The notes: generated by a model not told the origin, from the sequence alone. 64,000 bases of DNA from Sphingobacterium arenae (GCF_014692505.1 NZ_JACNYK010000001.1:1249922-1313921), one strand, 5' to 3'. Positions 53,553-62,744 are shown, counted from the first letter of the stretch. Made by a program: numbers and translations.

Positions 53553-54343
53553 TGAAGAAGGCAACCTATGTGATGATTTTGGTACTGACGATTTTTGTCG
53601 GTGGAATGGCAAATGCACAACACGCTTATTTTCCTACAGAGGGTACCATTCTTTATGATAAGACGATACACGTCAAGAATCTTTTGAGAAGACATATTTC
53701 CACCTTAAAAGATGATAATTTTAGTAAGAAATACTATCAAGAATTGATGGATAGGGTTTCTGAAACAGCCGTGTTAAAAAAGAAAGTCTCTTTTCGGGGG
53801 CAGGAAATGAGCTTGGAGAGTATAAAGGAAACCTATGATCCTATACTTTCCAACCTATTAAGATCGGGTTTATTGGATTATCAACCGACCCTCTATCAAG
53901 ATCTTTCAAAATCCATTTCAAAATCAACCTTTGAAATAGGTGGATCTCCCGTTTTCATCCAAGACTCGTTGTTACAGGTGAAGTGGAAGATTACAAACGA
54001 ATACAGAAATATCGCGGGATACGATTGTCGAAGAGCAAACGGGGTAACCCTTGATTCCGTATACGTTGTCGCTTTCTATACCGATCAAATCCCATTGTCT
54101 GCCGGACCCGGTACGGTACATGGACTCCCTGGAATGATTTTAGGGTTGGTCGTGCCGGAGCAACATTTCAATATTTACGCCACAGATGTGAAATTCGGCT
54201 CTCCAGATCTAAAAACAGTAACAAGTCGAAAAAGAGATGAACCGATGACACGCCAAGAAGCGCATAGCAGGCTGAAAGATATTCTTGGGCGATGGATGAC
54301 TGATCAACAGCTTAACCTGTTGTTTGCGGCCATGTTTCTATAG
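53552..54343 (+). CDS. GLPGLI family protein
   Basis: Exported protein of 263 residues with a signal peptide (MKKATYVMILVLTIFVGGMANA) and the eponymous motif here as GTVHGLPGMILGL (about 188-200), plus AGYDCRRANGV and VVAFYTDQIPLSAGP before it. Family function is unknown; it occurs next to a TonB-like barrel protein in most Bacteroidota, as here. The ATG at 53552 shares its A with the previous stop (TAATG), so translation is coupled. Confidence 0.9.
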   Translation: MKKATYVMILVLTIFVGGMANAQHAYFPTEGTILYDKTIHVKNLLRRHISTLKDDNFSKKYYQELMDRVSETAVLKKKVSFRGQEMSLESIKETYDPILSNLLRSGLLDYQPTLYQDLSKSISKSTFEIGGSPVFIQDSLLQVKWKITNEYRNIAGYDCRRANGVTLDSVYVVAFYTDQIPLSAGPGTVHGLPGMILGLVVPEQHFNIYATDVKFGSPDLKTVTSRKRDEPMTRQEAHSRLKDILGRWMTDQQLNLLFAAMFL

Positions 54344-54362
54344 GAGAAACGAATATGATGAA

Positions 54363-54396
54363 AAAAAGCCCGATTGTACACACAATCGGGCTTTTT
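54363..54396. terminator. Bidirectional terminator between GLPGLI and Hc1 genes
   Basis: Perfect 15-bp stem aaaaagcccgattgt/acaatcgggcttttt with A and T runs on both sides between two convergent stops. Confidence 0.92.
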
Positions 54397-54416
54397 ATAA
54401 GCGAAAAGCCAAAAGA

Positions 54417-54596
54417 CTATTTCTCGGAATTTTTCTTCGCCGTCACTTCGTTACGAAGTTCCTGCGCTAACGTTTTGATTTCTTGTAAACCTTTACGTAC
54501 ACGTGTTCCTGCAGCAGAATTACCATTGTTAAAGAATTTGTCTGCATCTCCTTCGATTGATGCTACTAAGTCTTTTAGTTTGTTGTAGTTTTCCAT
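54417..54596 (-). CDS. Hc1-type histone H1-like protein
   Basis: Protein of 59 residues starting MENYNKLKDLVASIEGDADK and continuing FFNNGNSAAGTRVRKGL, which matches the Hc1-like nucleoid-associated proteins of Bacteroidota (the NSAAGTRVRK segment is diagnostic). It probably binds DNA as a small basic helical protein, but lacks the long Lys/Ala tail of chlamydial Hc1. Its ORF is below the usual length cut-off; the ATG at 54596 is preceded by an A-rich region. Confidence 0.85.
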   Translation of the reverse strand: MENYNKLKDLVASIEGDADKFFNNGNSAAGTRVRKGLQEIKTLAQELRNEVTAKKNSEK

Positions 54597-54729
54597 TTTT
54601 AAAAAGTAATTTAGTTTTTATGAATATTATATTTTAAGCTGATTCTAAATACAAGCTAAATATACAAAAACAACGTTTTAAAGTGCAATTTTTGTATTAA
54701 AATCGAAAAATAAATTTCGTTTGAAGCTA

Positions 54730-56868
54730 TTATTCGACAATTTTTAGCTCATCAATGATGTTTTGTGCTCCTGCAAATTTATCGATAATGAATAATACAT
54801 AACGAATATCTACCGATATGGTACGTTGTAAAACCGGGTCGAAAATTACATCGCCCGCCATCGCCTCTATATTTCCATCAAAAGCCAAGCCAATAAGTTC
54901 GCCGTTTCCATTTAATACGGGAGAACCAGAATTACCCCCGGTTATATCTTGGTCACTCAAGAAATTCACGGACATATGACCGTCCTTATCAGCGTAACGT
55001 CCATAGTCTTTCGCCTCATATAAATCCATCAAGCGTTGGGGCAAATCAAACTCCTCGTCGCCGGGTTGATATTTCGCGATCGTACCTTTTAAGGTGGTGT
55101 AGTTATTGATTTTAGCATCATTACGCGAATCTTTCGGCAAGGCCCGAATGGTTCCATAGGTCAACCGTAAGGTAGAATTCGCATCTGGATAATACTTTCC
55201 TTTGGGATTGGCCTCCAATGTACCCGCAATGTATTTACGGTAAGCCGACTGGAACGTGTCTTCCAAGGCTTCTATTTCTGGCGTTTTTTCACGGTATTTA
55301 TCCATTAAAGCGGTAGAAATCAAATACAGTGGGTCGTTATCAATCGCTTCTACGGATGGGTTGACCAAGAATGAATGTAGTCGGTCAGCCGAAGCAAAAA
55401 TGCTTTGGTCGAATGCCGTTTGAACTTCTGTTTGGAAATTGCCATTATTTTTGGAGGCAAGCTCTTGTATATAGGGCGCAATATTTCCCGCTTTTGCAGC
55501 GTAAAGATTGAGTTCATCCGATAAAACATCCATTTCCAATGGAAGATAGATATTCTCAAATGTCTCCGCAATTCCATTTTCCAGACGCGGGAGCATATCT
55601 GCACGACCCTTTTCATTAGCAGCAGCATATTGTTTTAAAGCACTTCCCAGACTATACGGGAGTGGAGCAAACGTCGAGGAACGAAGCATGCCGATCAGGT
55701 AGTTGTCATGCCTTGCTTTTTCATTGGTGGCGGCATAATAAGCGTTAATATCGGAAAGTACATCGCCGTATTTTGCACGATTCGTTTTTTTATTTGCCCA
55801 CTTTTGGAATTTCTTTTCTTGCTTGCGTTTGGTTGCCGCCGTGCGATGTTTCGTTAATGCATCAATCATTCCCTGGCGGTTCTTCCAATAGTTTGCAACA
55901 CCCGAATAGGTGGAAGCATAATTTAATTTTACGGCTTGATTGTTGTCCATGTGCTTTTTCATGGCATCCATCCCTACCTTAGAGGCCTCTACCCATGCTG
56001 GGTACGCATATTGCACATTTTGATCAATGCCTGCGGCAGGCATCCAACGATTTGTACGTCCCGGATAACCTAAAATCATCGAGAAATCACCCTCTTGAAA
56101 ACCTTTGATACTGATAGGCAAGAAATGTTTTGGTTTAAGAGGTACATTATCTTCTGAATAAGCTGCAGGATTACCATCCTTATCGGCATATACGCGGAAA
56201 ACAGAAAAATCGCCTGTATGTCTAGGCCACTCCCAATTGTCGGTATCACCACCGAATTTTCCGATGCTATTCGGAGGCGTACCCACTAAACGTACATCCG
56301 TGTAATCTTGGTAAACGAAGTAATAGTATTCGTTTCCATTATAAAATGATTTAACGGAAACAACGTATTTACCATTTTCGCTATTTTCCTGTTCAATTTT
56401 AGCAATTTCCTGGTTCACAATTTTTTCCCGCTCTTTTTCGTTCATGCTGTCATTCACCAGACCCAGTATGCGCTGTGAAACATCATCCATCCTTACAAAA
56501 AAGCGAACAGATAATGACTTGGGTTTTAGCTCTTCCTCCAACGACTTTGCCCAGAATCCATTTGTTAAATAGTCGTTTTCGGGTGAGGAAAGCTCGGCAA
56601 TGGCACCGTAACCGCAGTGATGATTCGTAAACACCAATCCTTTGCCCGAAACAATCTCTGCCGTACACCCGCCGGCAAACTGTACAATAGCGTCTTTAAG
56701 AGAGGAATTATTAATGCTGTAAATTTCCTCGGCTGTTAGCTTCAGCCCCTTTTTCTGCATATCCGCTTCATTCAAGCGTTTTAAATGCATTAAAAACCAC
56801 ATGCCTTCATCAGCAAATGTGGTTATACTCCCTGTGATAAGGAGTATAAAAATCCAAATTTTCTTCAT
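54730..56868 (-). CDS. S46 family dipeptidyl peptidase (DPP7/DPP11-like)
   Basis: Periplasmic serine exopeptidase that removes dipeptides from peptides; central to peptide use in asaccharolytic Bacteroidota. From the ATG at 56868 it has 712 residues: signal peptide (MKKIWIFILLITGSITTFA), DEGMWFLMHL, catalytic His in VFTNHHCGYGAI, the WEWPRHTGDFSVFRVYAD segment with the catalytic Asp, and catalytic Ser in GGNSGSPVLNGNGEL. I cannot tell DPP7 (aliphatic) from DPP11 (acidic) specificity with certainty. Confidence 0.93.
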   Translation of the reverse strand: MKKIWIFILLITGSITTFADEGMWFLMHLKRLNEADMQKKGLKLTAEEIYSINNSSLKDAIVQFAGGCTAEIVSGKGLVFTNHHCGYGAIAELSSPENDYLTNGFWAKSLEEELKPKSLSVRFFVRMDDVSQRILGLVNDSMNEKEREKIVNQEIAKIEQENSENGKYVVSVKSFYNGNEYYYFVYQDYTDVRLVGTPPNSIGKFGGDTDNWEWPRHTGDFSVFRVYADKDGNPAAYSEDNVPLKPKHFLPISIKGFQEGDFSMILGYPGRTNRWMPAAGIDQNVQYAYPAWVEASKVGMDAMKKHMDNNQAVKLNYASTYSGVANYWKNRQGMIDALTKHRTAATKRKQEKKFQKWANKKTNRAKYGDVLSDINAYYAATNEKARHDNYLIGMLRSSTFAPLPYSLGSALKQYAAANEKGRADMLPRLENGIAETFENIYLPLEMDVLSDELNLYAAKAGNIAPYIQELASKNNGNFQTEVQTAFDQSIFASADRLHSFLVNPSVEAIDNDPLYLISTALMDKYREKTPEIEALEDTFQSAYRKYIAGTLEANPKGKYYPDANSTLRLTYGTIRALPKDSRNDAKINNYTTLKGTIAKYQPGDEEFDLPQRLMDLYEAKDYGRYADKDGHMSVNFLSDQDITGGNSGSPVLNGNGELIGLAFDGNIEAMAGDVIFDPVLQRTISVDIRYVLFIIDKFAGAQNIIDELKIVE

Positions 56869-56950
56869 TTTCAACCAATTTTGATATGCAAATTTGACGT
56901 ATTTATCGCAAAGTAGCAAACGGCAATTGATAAGTGGAGACAGAAATTAC

Positions 56951-56958
56951 TATCTTTG
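56951..56958 (+). promoter_or_regulatory. Promoter -7 box of the DEAD-box helicase gene (probably leaderless)
   Basis: TATCTTTG ends 4 nt before the ATG at 56963; a TTG about 21 bp upstream could be the -33 element. Confidence 0.6.
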
Positions 56959-56962
56959 TTCA

Positions 56963-58291
56963 ATGGCATCATTTGAAGATTTCAAGCTCAATAAACAATT
57001 GCAAAATGCAATTACGGAAGCGGGTTACACGATCCCTACGGAAATTCAGCAAAAAGCAATAACTCCCATTCTGGCCGGGCAAGATGTGATGGGAATTGCG
57101 CAAACGGGTACAGGGAAAACGGCGGCTTTTGTGTTGCCGATGCTGATGAAATTGAAATATGCGCAAGGGAATGACGCACGCGCCTTAATTTTATCACCCA
57201 CACGTGAACTGGCGATGCAAATCGAAGAGCATATTCGTTTGTTTTCTACCTATCTCGATTTACGTACCGTGTTATTATTCGGGGGGCTAGGCCCTAAAAC
57301 ACAAAAAGAGCAATTAGCCAAAGGATGTGACATTATCGTCGCCACGCCCGGACGCTTTCTCGATCTGTATTTAGCAGGGGACATCCACACGAAATCCCTG
57401 AAATTTTTAGTCATGGATGAAGCCGATAAAATGATGGACATGGGGTTTATCGGTAAAATCCATCGGATACTGGAAATCGTACCTCGGAAACGACAAAACC
57501 TACTTTTCTCGGCCACGATGAGTGAACTGGTCCGCAAGATAGCTGGTGACTTTTTGGCGTTCCCGACGGTTATCGAAGTAACAGAGCAAGCAACCCCTGC
57601 GAAAACGGTAACCCAAGCACTTTACAAAGTCCCTAACTTAAAGACTAAACTCAACCTCCTGCAACATCTTTTGAAAGATGATGAATCCTTTCACCGGATT
57701 ATTATTTTCTGTAAAACAAAAACGGTTGCGGATAACGTTTTTCATTACCTGGAACGAAAATACGGACGAGAGCAAGTACGGGTTATCCATGCGAACAAAG
57801 GACAGAATACGCGTATAAATTCAATTAATGCCTTTAAAGAAGGAAACATCCGTATTTTGGTTGCGACAGATGTAGCGGCACGGGGCTTGGATGTGTCGAA
57901 TGTAAGTCATGTGTTTAATTTTGACGTGCCTATTGTGATCGAAGATTACGTGCATCGGATTGGTCGGACAGGACGAGCGTTTAATCAGGGCGATGCGATA
58001 ACGTTCTGTAATCCGGCAGAACAATATTACGTGGATAAGATCGAAAAGCTTATTCGACAGGGTATACCGGTCTATCCTATCCCGAATGAAGTTTTTGTTG
58101 AAAAAACAGACTTTCAAGAAAGCCAGTCTATAGCTCGTGAAATCGATAGCCAAAAAAGAAAAGAGAATCCGGATTTTCAAGGCGCATTTCATGAAAAGAA
58201 ACATGCCCCAAAAGTCAATTCCCGGACAAAGAAACCGTTGAAAGGAAAAACGGGGCCTAAAGGAAAAGCAACTAAATTTAGAAAAAAATAA
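56963..58291 (+). CDS. DEAD-box ATP-dependent RNA helicase (RhlE-like)
   Basis: RNA helicase of 442 residues from the ATG at 56963 (the longer frame runs through the promoter box). Motifs in order: Q motif TIPTEIQQKAI, I AQTGTGKTAAF, Ia PTRELAMQ, Ib TPGR, II MDEADKMMDMGF, III SAT, IV IIIFCKTK, V VATDVAARGLD, VI HRIGRTGRA. The Lys/Arg/Gly-rich C-terminal tail is typical of RhlE-type enzymes in ribosome assembly or RNA turnover. The next small gene starts 3 bp after its stop. Confidence 0.94.
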   Translation: MASFEDFKLNKQLQNAITEAGYTIPTEIQQKAITPILAGQDVMGIAQTGTGKTAAFVLPMLMKLKYAQGNDARALILSPTRELAMQIEEHIRLFSTYLDLRTVLLFGGLGPKTQKEQLAKGCDIIVATPGRFLDLYLAGDIHTKSLKFLVMDEADKMMDMGFIGKIHRILEIVPRKRQNLLFSATMSELVRKIAGDFLAFPTVIEVTEQATPAKTVTQALYKVPNLKTKLNLLQHLLKDDESFHRIIIFCKTKTVADNVFHYLERKYGREQVRVIHANKGQNTRINSINAFKEGNIRILVATDVAARGLDVSNVSHVFNFDVPIVIEDYVHRIGRTGRAFNQGDAITFCNPAEQYYVDKIEKLIRQGIPVYPIPNEVFVEKTDFQESQSIAREIDSQKRKENPDFQGAFHEKKHAPKVNSRTKKPLKGKTGPKGKATKFRKK

Positions 58292-58294
58292 ATC

Positions 58295-58534
58295 GTGAAG
58301 CTTACACCTTTAAATATTACATTAGCCTGTTTGCTGGTTTGGGCTATTTCGGAAATGAATTTGGACACCGAAATGACATTCTCATGGGGATGGCTAATCG
58401 CACTATGCGTAATTTTGTCCCTGATAGATTTAGGATTTCGGATGATCTTCAAAGATTTGAAAAAAGTGTGGTTTGCCCAGATCGCGTTTATATTGGTCGT
58501 CGGCGTCTTGATGGTGGTTATACGGGTAATGTGA
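58295..58534 (+). CDS. Hypothetical small membrane protein (79 aa)
   Basis: Starts with GTG 3 bp after the helicase stop, so translation is probably coupled. The 79 residues hold three hydrophobic segments (NITLACLLVWAISEM, SWGWLIALCVILSLIDLGF, VWFAQIAFILVVGVLMVVI), consistent with an integral membrane protein. No family recognised. Confidence 0.65.
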   Translation: MKLTPLNITLACLLVWAISEMNLDTEMTFSWGWLIALCVILSLIDLGFRMIFKDLKKVWFAQIAFILVVGVLMVVIRVM

Positions 58535-58604
58535 GGGGTACCGAGTGAAACGTTATACATTAAAGAGATTATAGCCTACAGCACATAGCTAAAGCAAAAA
58601 AGAA

Positions 58605-58955
58605 ATGAAAAAAGCAGAAATAAAACTAAATGTTACATTAGACGAACAAAATGTTCCTGAACGTATAGATTGGTCGTCTACAGACGGAGAAACTTCTGAA
58701 GAAATGCCTTCAAAGGCCATGTTTTTGGCACTTTGGGATGCCCAATATAAAAATTCAATGCGTATCGACCTTTGGACAAAAGATATGCCTTACGATGAAA
58801 TGAAGCGGTTCTTTTACGAAACGTTGCAAACCTTGGGCGATTCTTTCCTACGGGCATCGGGAGGAGATCCTATGGCCGATAAGGTTATTGGTGATCTGCG
58901 GGATTACTGTGCGCATTTTGCTGAAAAAATGGAAGTATTGGAGGAGGAAAAATGA
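58605..58955 (+). CDS. gldC: Gliding motility protein GldC
   Basis: Protein of 116 residues matching GldC of the Bacteroidota gliding/type IX secretion gene set: KKAEIKLNVTLDEQNVPERI, IDWSSTDGE, FLALWDAQYKNSMRIDLWTK and FYETLQTLGDSFLRASG are characteristic. GldC is not needed for T9SS core activity and is found in non-gliding species too. Its stop overlaps the start of the EVE-domain gene by 4 bp. Confidence 0.9.
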   Translation: MKKAEIKLNVTLDEQNVPERIDWSSTDGETSEEMPSKAMFLALWDAQYKNSMRIDLWTKDMPYDEMKRFFYETLQTLGDSFLRASGGDPMADKVIGDLRDYCAHFAEKMEVLEEEK

Positions 58956-59359
58956 ACTATTTCTTAGTGAAATCTGAGCCGTTTAAATATAGCTGGGAGC
59001 AATTTAATAAAGACGGGGAAACGTTTTGGGATGGAGTGCGCAACTACCAGGCGCGTAACAATCTGAAAGCGATGAAAAAAGGAGATTTGGTCTTGTTTTA
59101 TCATAGTAATGAAGGAAAAGAGGTCGTTGGGATAGCGCAGGTCGTTAAAGAATTTTATCAGGACCCGACGACAGATGACGAACGTTGGGTCGTAGTCGAT
59201 TTGGCACCCATAGAAACCTTGAAGAAACCCGTTACATTGGAAGACGTAAAGGCAGACCCATTCTTACAGGATATCGCTTTGGTACGCCAAGGGAGACTTT
59301 CGGTTATGCCACTGAAAGCGGAGGAATTTGATCGTATCGTGGAATTAGGGAACGGATAA
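58952..59359 (+). CDS. EVE domain-containing protein
   Basis: PUA-like EVE-domain protein of 135 residues, thought to bind modified bases in nucleic acids. Family features: MNYFLVKSEPFKYSWEQF at the start, FWDGVRNYQARNNLKAMKKG, GDLVLFYHS, EVVGIAQVVKEFY and the end PLKAEEFDRIVELG. It overlaps gldC by 4 bp, so the two are cotranslated; any functional link with motility is not evident. Confidence 0.9.
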   Translation: MNYFLVKSEPFKYSWEQFNKDGETFWDGVRNYQARNNLKAMKKGDLVLFYHSNEGKEVVGIAQVVKEFYQDPTTDDERWVVVDLAPIETLKKPVTLEDVKADPFLQDIALVRQGRLSVMPLKAEEFDRIVELGNG

Positions 59360-59379
59360 TTCAACTAGCTTCTGGAGTA

Positions 59380-59904
59380 TTAATGGGTCGCAGCAGAATT
59401 GATAAGCTGCTGGAGGCTTTTCGCATCTTTAATCTCCATTTTTCCCGCCAGAATTAATCGCAGCTCCCGTCGTTGTAATGCCTCGTCGAATAGCTTTTTT
59501 TCTTCGTCGGTTTCGGGGAGAAGTTCGGCTACTTTTCTTGGTTTGGTATGTTCATCAATGGCAACAAACGTGTAATAGGCTTCATTTGTTTTCACCCGTG
59601 TACCTTTCGGTAAATTGTGTGCAAAAATCTCCATCCGCACTTCCATCGAAGAATTGAATGCACGTGTTACCTTGGCTTGTATGGTGACTACTTCACCTAG
59701 TTTGATCGAACGTTTAAAAGACACGTTATCCACTGATACCGTTACGACGGGGCTATTGGAGTGTTTTTGAGATGCCATAGCAGAACAAATATCCATCCAA
59801 TATAATAACCGTCCTCCCATGAGATTACCGAAGGTATTCGTGTCGTTTGGAAGCACGAGCTCGTTCATTTCTGTATAAGATTCTTTTGCGAATTTTTTAT
59901 TCAT
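59380..59904 (-). CDS. Acyl-CoA thioesterase, hotdog fold (BACH type)
   Basis: Cytoplasmic hotdog thioesterase of 174 residues from the ATG at 59904. The hotdog helix GNLMGGRLLYWMDICSAMAS carries the catalytic Asp; VSVDNVSFKRSIKLGEVVTIQ and NEAYYTFVAIDEHTKPRKV are typical. A C-terminal helical tail (DEALQRRELRLILAGKMEI) follows. Distinct from the shorter thioesterase at 32.7 kb. Confidence 0.88.
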   Translation of the reverse strand: MNKKFAKESYTEMNELVLPNDTNTFGNLMGGRLLYWMDICSAMASQKHSNSPVVTVSVDNVSFKRSIKLGEVVTIQAKVTRAFNSSMEVRMEIFAHNLPKGTRVKTNEAYYTFVAIDEHTKPRKVAELLPETDEEKKLFDEALQRRELRLILAGKMEIKDAKSLQQLINSAATH

Positions 59905-59955
59905 GCGTTTGTTGACGTTATTATGCACTATGGCAAAGGTAAATAAACGTTTTGT

Positions 59956-60885
59956 CTATCTGTTATAAAAACTAAACTGCTGTTCTATCTCCTTTAGTGA
60001 TTTTATAAACGGCGTAGGGGAGTATCCTAATGCTGTTTTTGCCTTGTCGAGGATGAAGCCGGTTTTTCTTGGGCGGTTAGTTTCCTGCCCTATATCCATT
60101 GCACGGATTGGATTAATGAGCGACCTGTCCAAACGCCAAAAATCTGCGATTCGATAGACGGCATCTATTATAGTCATCATTTCATCGCCTGATATATGGT
60201 AGATGCCGGTTGCTTCTTTCTCCATGGCGCGTATACAAGCATCGGCTAAATCATCTACGAAAGTAGGCATTCGCCATTGGTCGCTCACGACGTTGATGCG
60301 GTTATTGCTTTCCAATTGTGTTTTTGCCCATAACACCAGGTTGGAGCGCTTCGTGTCACCGTTTATACCATACACTAAAATAGTTCGGAGGATAGCCGCG
60401 CGGCAATCTATGGATGATAGGCGCTTTTCGGATATCGTTTTACTTTTTCCATAGGCATTGCATGGATTGGTTTGACCGGTTTCTCTATATGGGCCTTCCA
60501 TTCCGTCAAATACAAAATCTGTAGATAGATGGACAAGATGCGCGTCATGTTCAGCGCAATATTGTCCCAATTGGTAAACGGCTCGTACATTGATTTTTTC
60601 ACATTGTACCGGATCGTTTTCACACGCCTCTACACTACTCATCGCGGCAGTATGAATGATGTTATCGGGGCGAACTTCGTCCAGCAGCGATTGTAGAGAA
60701 GCAGGATCGGCTATGTTACAGGGCGTATAGGTGTAACCTTCGCGGATAAAAATCCGGTTTTCACTTTTAGAAGTGGCTACTATACGATAACCTGGTTTAT
60801 CGACTAATCTTTCGATTAACTTCTGTCCGAGAAATCCATTTGCTCCTGTCACCAAAATGGTTTGTATCCGTTTTAAATTTGTCAT
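59956..60885 (-). CDS. RmlD-like NAD(P)-dependent sugar-nucleotide reductase
   Basis: SDR-family protein of 309 residues resembling dTDP-4-dehydrorhamnose reductase. The nucleotide-binding motif is ILVTGANGFLGQKLIERL, then DNIIHTAAMSSVEACENDP, LSTDFVFDGMEGPY and the catalytic YxxxK in NAYGKSKTISEKRL. RmlD proper is clustered with rmlABC; here no such genes are present, so the substrate is open. It lies 34 bp from the M28 peptidase stop, same strand. Confidence 0.85.
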   Translation of the reverse strand: MTNLKRIQTILVTGANGFLGQKLIERLVDKPGYRIVATSKSENRIFIREGYTYTPCNIADPASLQSLLDEVRPDNIIHTAAMSSVEACENDPVQCEKINVRAVYQLGQYCAEHDAHLVHLSTDFVFDGMEGPYRETGQTNPCNAYGKSKTISEKRLSSIDCRAAILRTILVYGINGDTKRSNLVLWAKTQLESNNRINVVSDQWRMPTFVDDLADACIRAMEKEATGIYHISGDEMMTIIDAVYRIADFWRLDRSLINPIRAMDIGQETNRPRKTGFILDKAKTALGYSPTPFIKSLKEIEQQFSFYNR

Positions 60886-60919
60886 GAATGTCGGTAAAAG
60901 CAGGTTCGTAAACGTGAGA

Positions 60920-61876
60920 TTAATTGGTCCATTGAAAATCCATTTTGTCCTGTTTCATGGAATTGTCGATAACATCAATTTCCAATCTTAAAATAGATTC
61001 AAGTGCTTTGTAATCAATTTTTTCGGGATCATCTCCTGGCTTATGATAGTCATCATGTCCGCCGGTGTGGAAAAACAAAACGGGAATATCTTTTTTATAA
61101 AAGGAGGTTTGGTCCGAACCGCCGTTTCCGTCACGGCTGAGATTAAATTTAATCTCGCTTGTTATATTTTTAAAAATTGTCGGGAATTTCGAACTGGTTC
61201 CATAGCCGATGACGGCAAGGCCATTATCTGGATTATAGCGGCCGATCATATCCATATTTAACATCCAATGGATATTTTCCAGTGGAACCGTAGGGTTCTC
61301 CGTGAAATATCGGGAACCTACCAAACCCAGTTCTTCCGCTCCAAAAGCAATAAATAATAAGTTGAAAGGCTCTTTGATATCATTGCTGCTGTAGTGGCGC
61401 GCAAGTTCCAATAGGCCTGCAACGCCGGAAGCATTATCATCCGCACCATTATGTATTTCACCAACCCCTAGTGAATCCCTCGAGCCACCTTGGCGTCCAT
61501 CTCCTAAATGGTCGTAATGTGCGCCAACAACAATAGTGTATGGAGCATCGTTATCAAGGTAACCAATAACGTTGTCTGCTTGGCGGATACTATCTTCTAC
61601 CACGACGCGTCGTACCTTTGCTTCGAAGGGTTGGCGGTAGCCTTTTTCACCCTGAGGTTTCAGTCCGTATTCTTTGAAATAGGTTTCAATGTATTTTGCA
61701 GCTTTTTTGACTTGTTTGGAGCCTGTTCCACGACCTTTCATATTGTCGTCTGCCAAATAATAAATGTGTTTTTTCAGGTTTTCTTGCTTAATCTGTGCAA
61801 AAACAGGGGAAAGTGGTGTACATAATAGAAAATGGAGTACTATTATATAAAACGAAAAAAGGGCTTTGTTATTCAT
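60920..61876 (-). CDS. M28 family metallopeptidase
   Basis: Zinc aminopeptidase of 318 residues with a signal peptide (ALFSFYIIVLHFLLCTPLSPVFA), so exported. Zinc ligands and catalytic residues: VVGAHYDHLGDG (His), IHNGADDNASGVAG (bridging Asp), FGAEELGLVGSRYF (Glu), MLNMDMIGRY (Asp) and FFHTGGHDDYHKPGDD (His). No protease-associated domain. Upstream of the RmlD-like gene on the same strand. Confidence 0.92.
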   Translation of the reverse strand: MNNKALFSFYIIVLHFLLCTPLSPVFAQIKQENLKKHIYYLADDNMKGRGTGSKQVKKAAKYIETYFKEYGLKPQGEKGYRQPFEAKVRRVVVEDSIRQADNVIGYLDNDAPYTIVVGAHYDHLGDGRQGGSRDSLGVGEIHNGADDNASGVAGLLELARHYSSNDIKEPFNLLFIAFGAEELGLVGSRYFTENPTVPLENIHWMLNMDMIGRYNPDNGLAVIGYGTSSKFPTIFKNITSEIKFNLSRDGNGGSDQTSFYKKDIPVLFFHTGGHDDYHKPGDDPEKIDYKALESILRLEIDVIDNSMKQDKMDFQWTN

Positions 61877-61937
61877 GCCCTAAACCTAAATAAAATGCTT
61901 TGCATTCACGAATTCCTAAAAGAAAAACTATTATGAG

Positions 61938-61986
61938 TAATTCATTTTTATATGCAATATAATCTTTATACATATAAAATGAATTA
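61938..61986. repeat. AT-rich inverted repeat upstream of M28 gene
   Basis: taattcatttttatatg (61938-61954) pairs with catataaaatgaatta (61971-61986) with a single 1-nt bulge, 16-nt loop. It lies in the gap between the M28 gene start and the lspA stop; no T run or gene follows directly. Could be a regulator site or a weak terminator. Confidence 0.55.
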
Positions 61987-62014
61987 TTCGTAAGCATATG
62001 TCTTAAAGGTACTC

Positions 62015-62032
62015 ATGAGCACTGCGTGGTTT
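62015..62032 (-). repeat. Isolated fragment of the composite repeat (inverted H edge)
   Basis: The 18-bp stretch ATGAGCACTGCGTGGTTT is 17/18 identical to 19956-19973 in repeat copy C, the outer edge of its inverted H module. No other module is found here, so it is either a remnant or a chance match. Confidence 0.4.
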
Positions 62033-62081
62033 AATTTCGCTCTCCTCTACCATTGAAAACATTCTAACAGAGGAAATATAC

Positions 62082-62732
62082 TTAATCTTCCAAAACTTCG
62101 CTGTTTACGCTTTCTTTTTCTATGTGCTCCTCTTTGAAATAACGTTTCTGAAAGATTAGAATAAGAAATACACCAACCGAGATAGCAGAATCAGCAATAT
62201 TGAATACCGGGCGGAAAAACAAAAAATGTTCTCCTCCCCAAATCGGAAACCAATCTGGAAAATTTCCTTCGATCAACGGAAAATAAAGCATATCCACGAC
62301 TTTTCCGTGAAACAGGGAGGAATATCCTCCACCATCCGGAAACAAAGCTGCCGTCGTATAGAATGTGCTCTCGCTAAATATGACACCATAAAAGGTCGAG
62401 TCAATGATGTTGCCTAATGCCCCAGCAAATATCAAGGCCACATTGAGGATAAAACCACGATGATACTTGTTTTTAACCATATAATGTAACCCATATCCTA
62501 TACCGATTACAGCAACGATCCGAAACAGCGTAAGAAAGAGTTTTCCGAATTCTCCGCCAAATTCCATACCATAGGCCATTCCATTGTTCTCAATGAAATG
62601 AATGAGAAATTTATTGCCTATGATATTAAAATCCTGTCCAATCGTCATGTTGAGTTTTACCCAAAATTTTGATACTTGGTCAATGAACAAGATAATGGCG
62701 ATCAGTAAGAGTGGTCGGTTATAGCCTTTCAT
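62082..62732 (-). CDS. lspA: Lipoprotein signal peptidase (signal peptidase II)
   Basis: Membrane aspartic protease that removes the signal peptide from prolipoproteins after lipidation. The 216-residue protein has four membrane helices, the catalytic Asp pair in GALGNIIDSTFYG and PVFNIADSAISVG, and a loop insertion between them (about 120-150), longer than in E. coli but common in Bacteroidota. It follows the DksA-like gene by 66 bp, separated by a weak hairpin. Confidence 0.94.
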   Translation of the reverse strand: MKGYNRPLLLIAIILFIDQVSKFWVKLNMTIGQDFNIIGNKFLIHFIENNGMAYGMEFGGEFGKLFLTLFRIVAVIGIGYGLHYMVKNKYHRGFILNVALIFAGALGNIIDSTFYGVIFSESTFYTTAALFPDGGGYSSLFHGKVVDMLYFPLIEGNFPDWFPIWGGEHFLFFRPVFNIADSAISVGVFLILIFQKRYFKEEHIEKESVNSEVLED

Positions 62733-62744
62733 AAGTGCAAAAAA

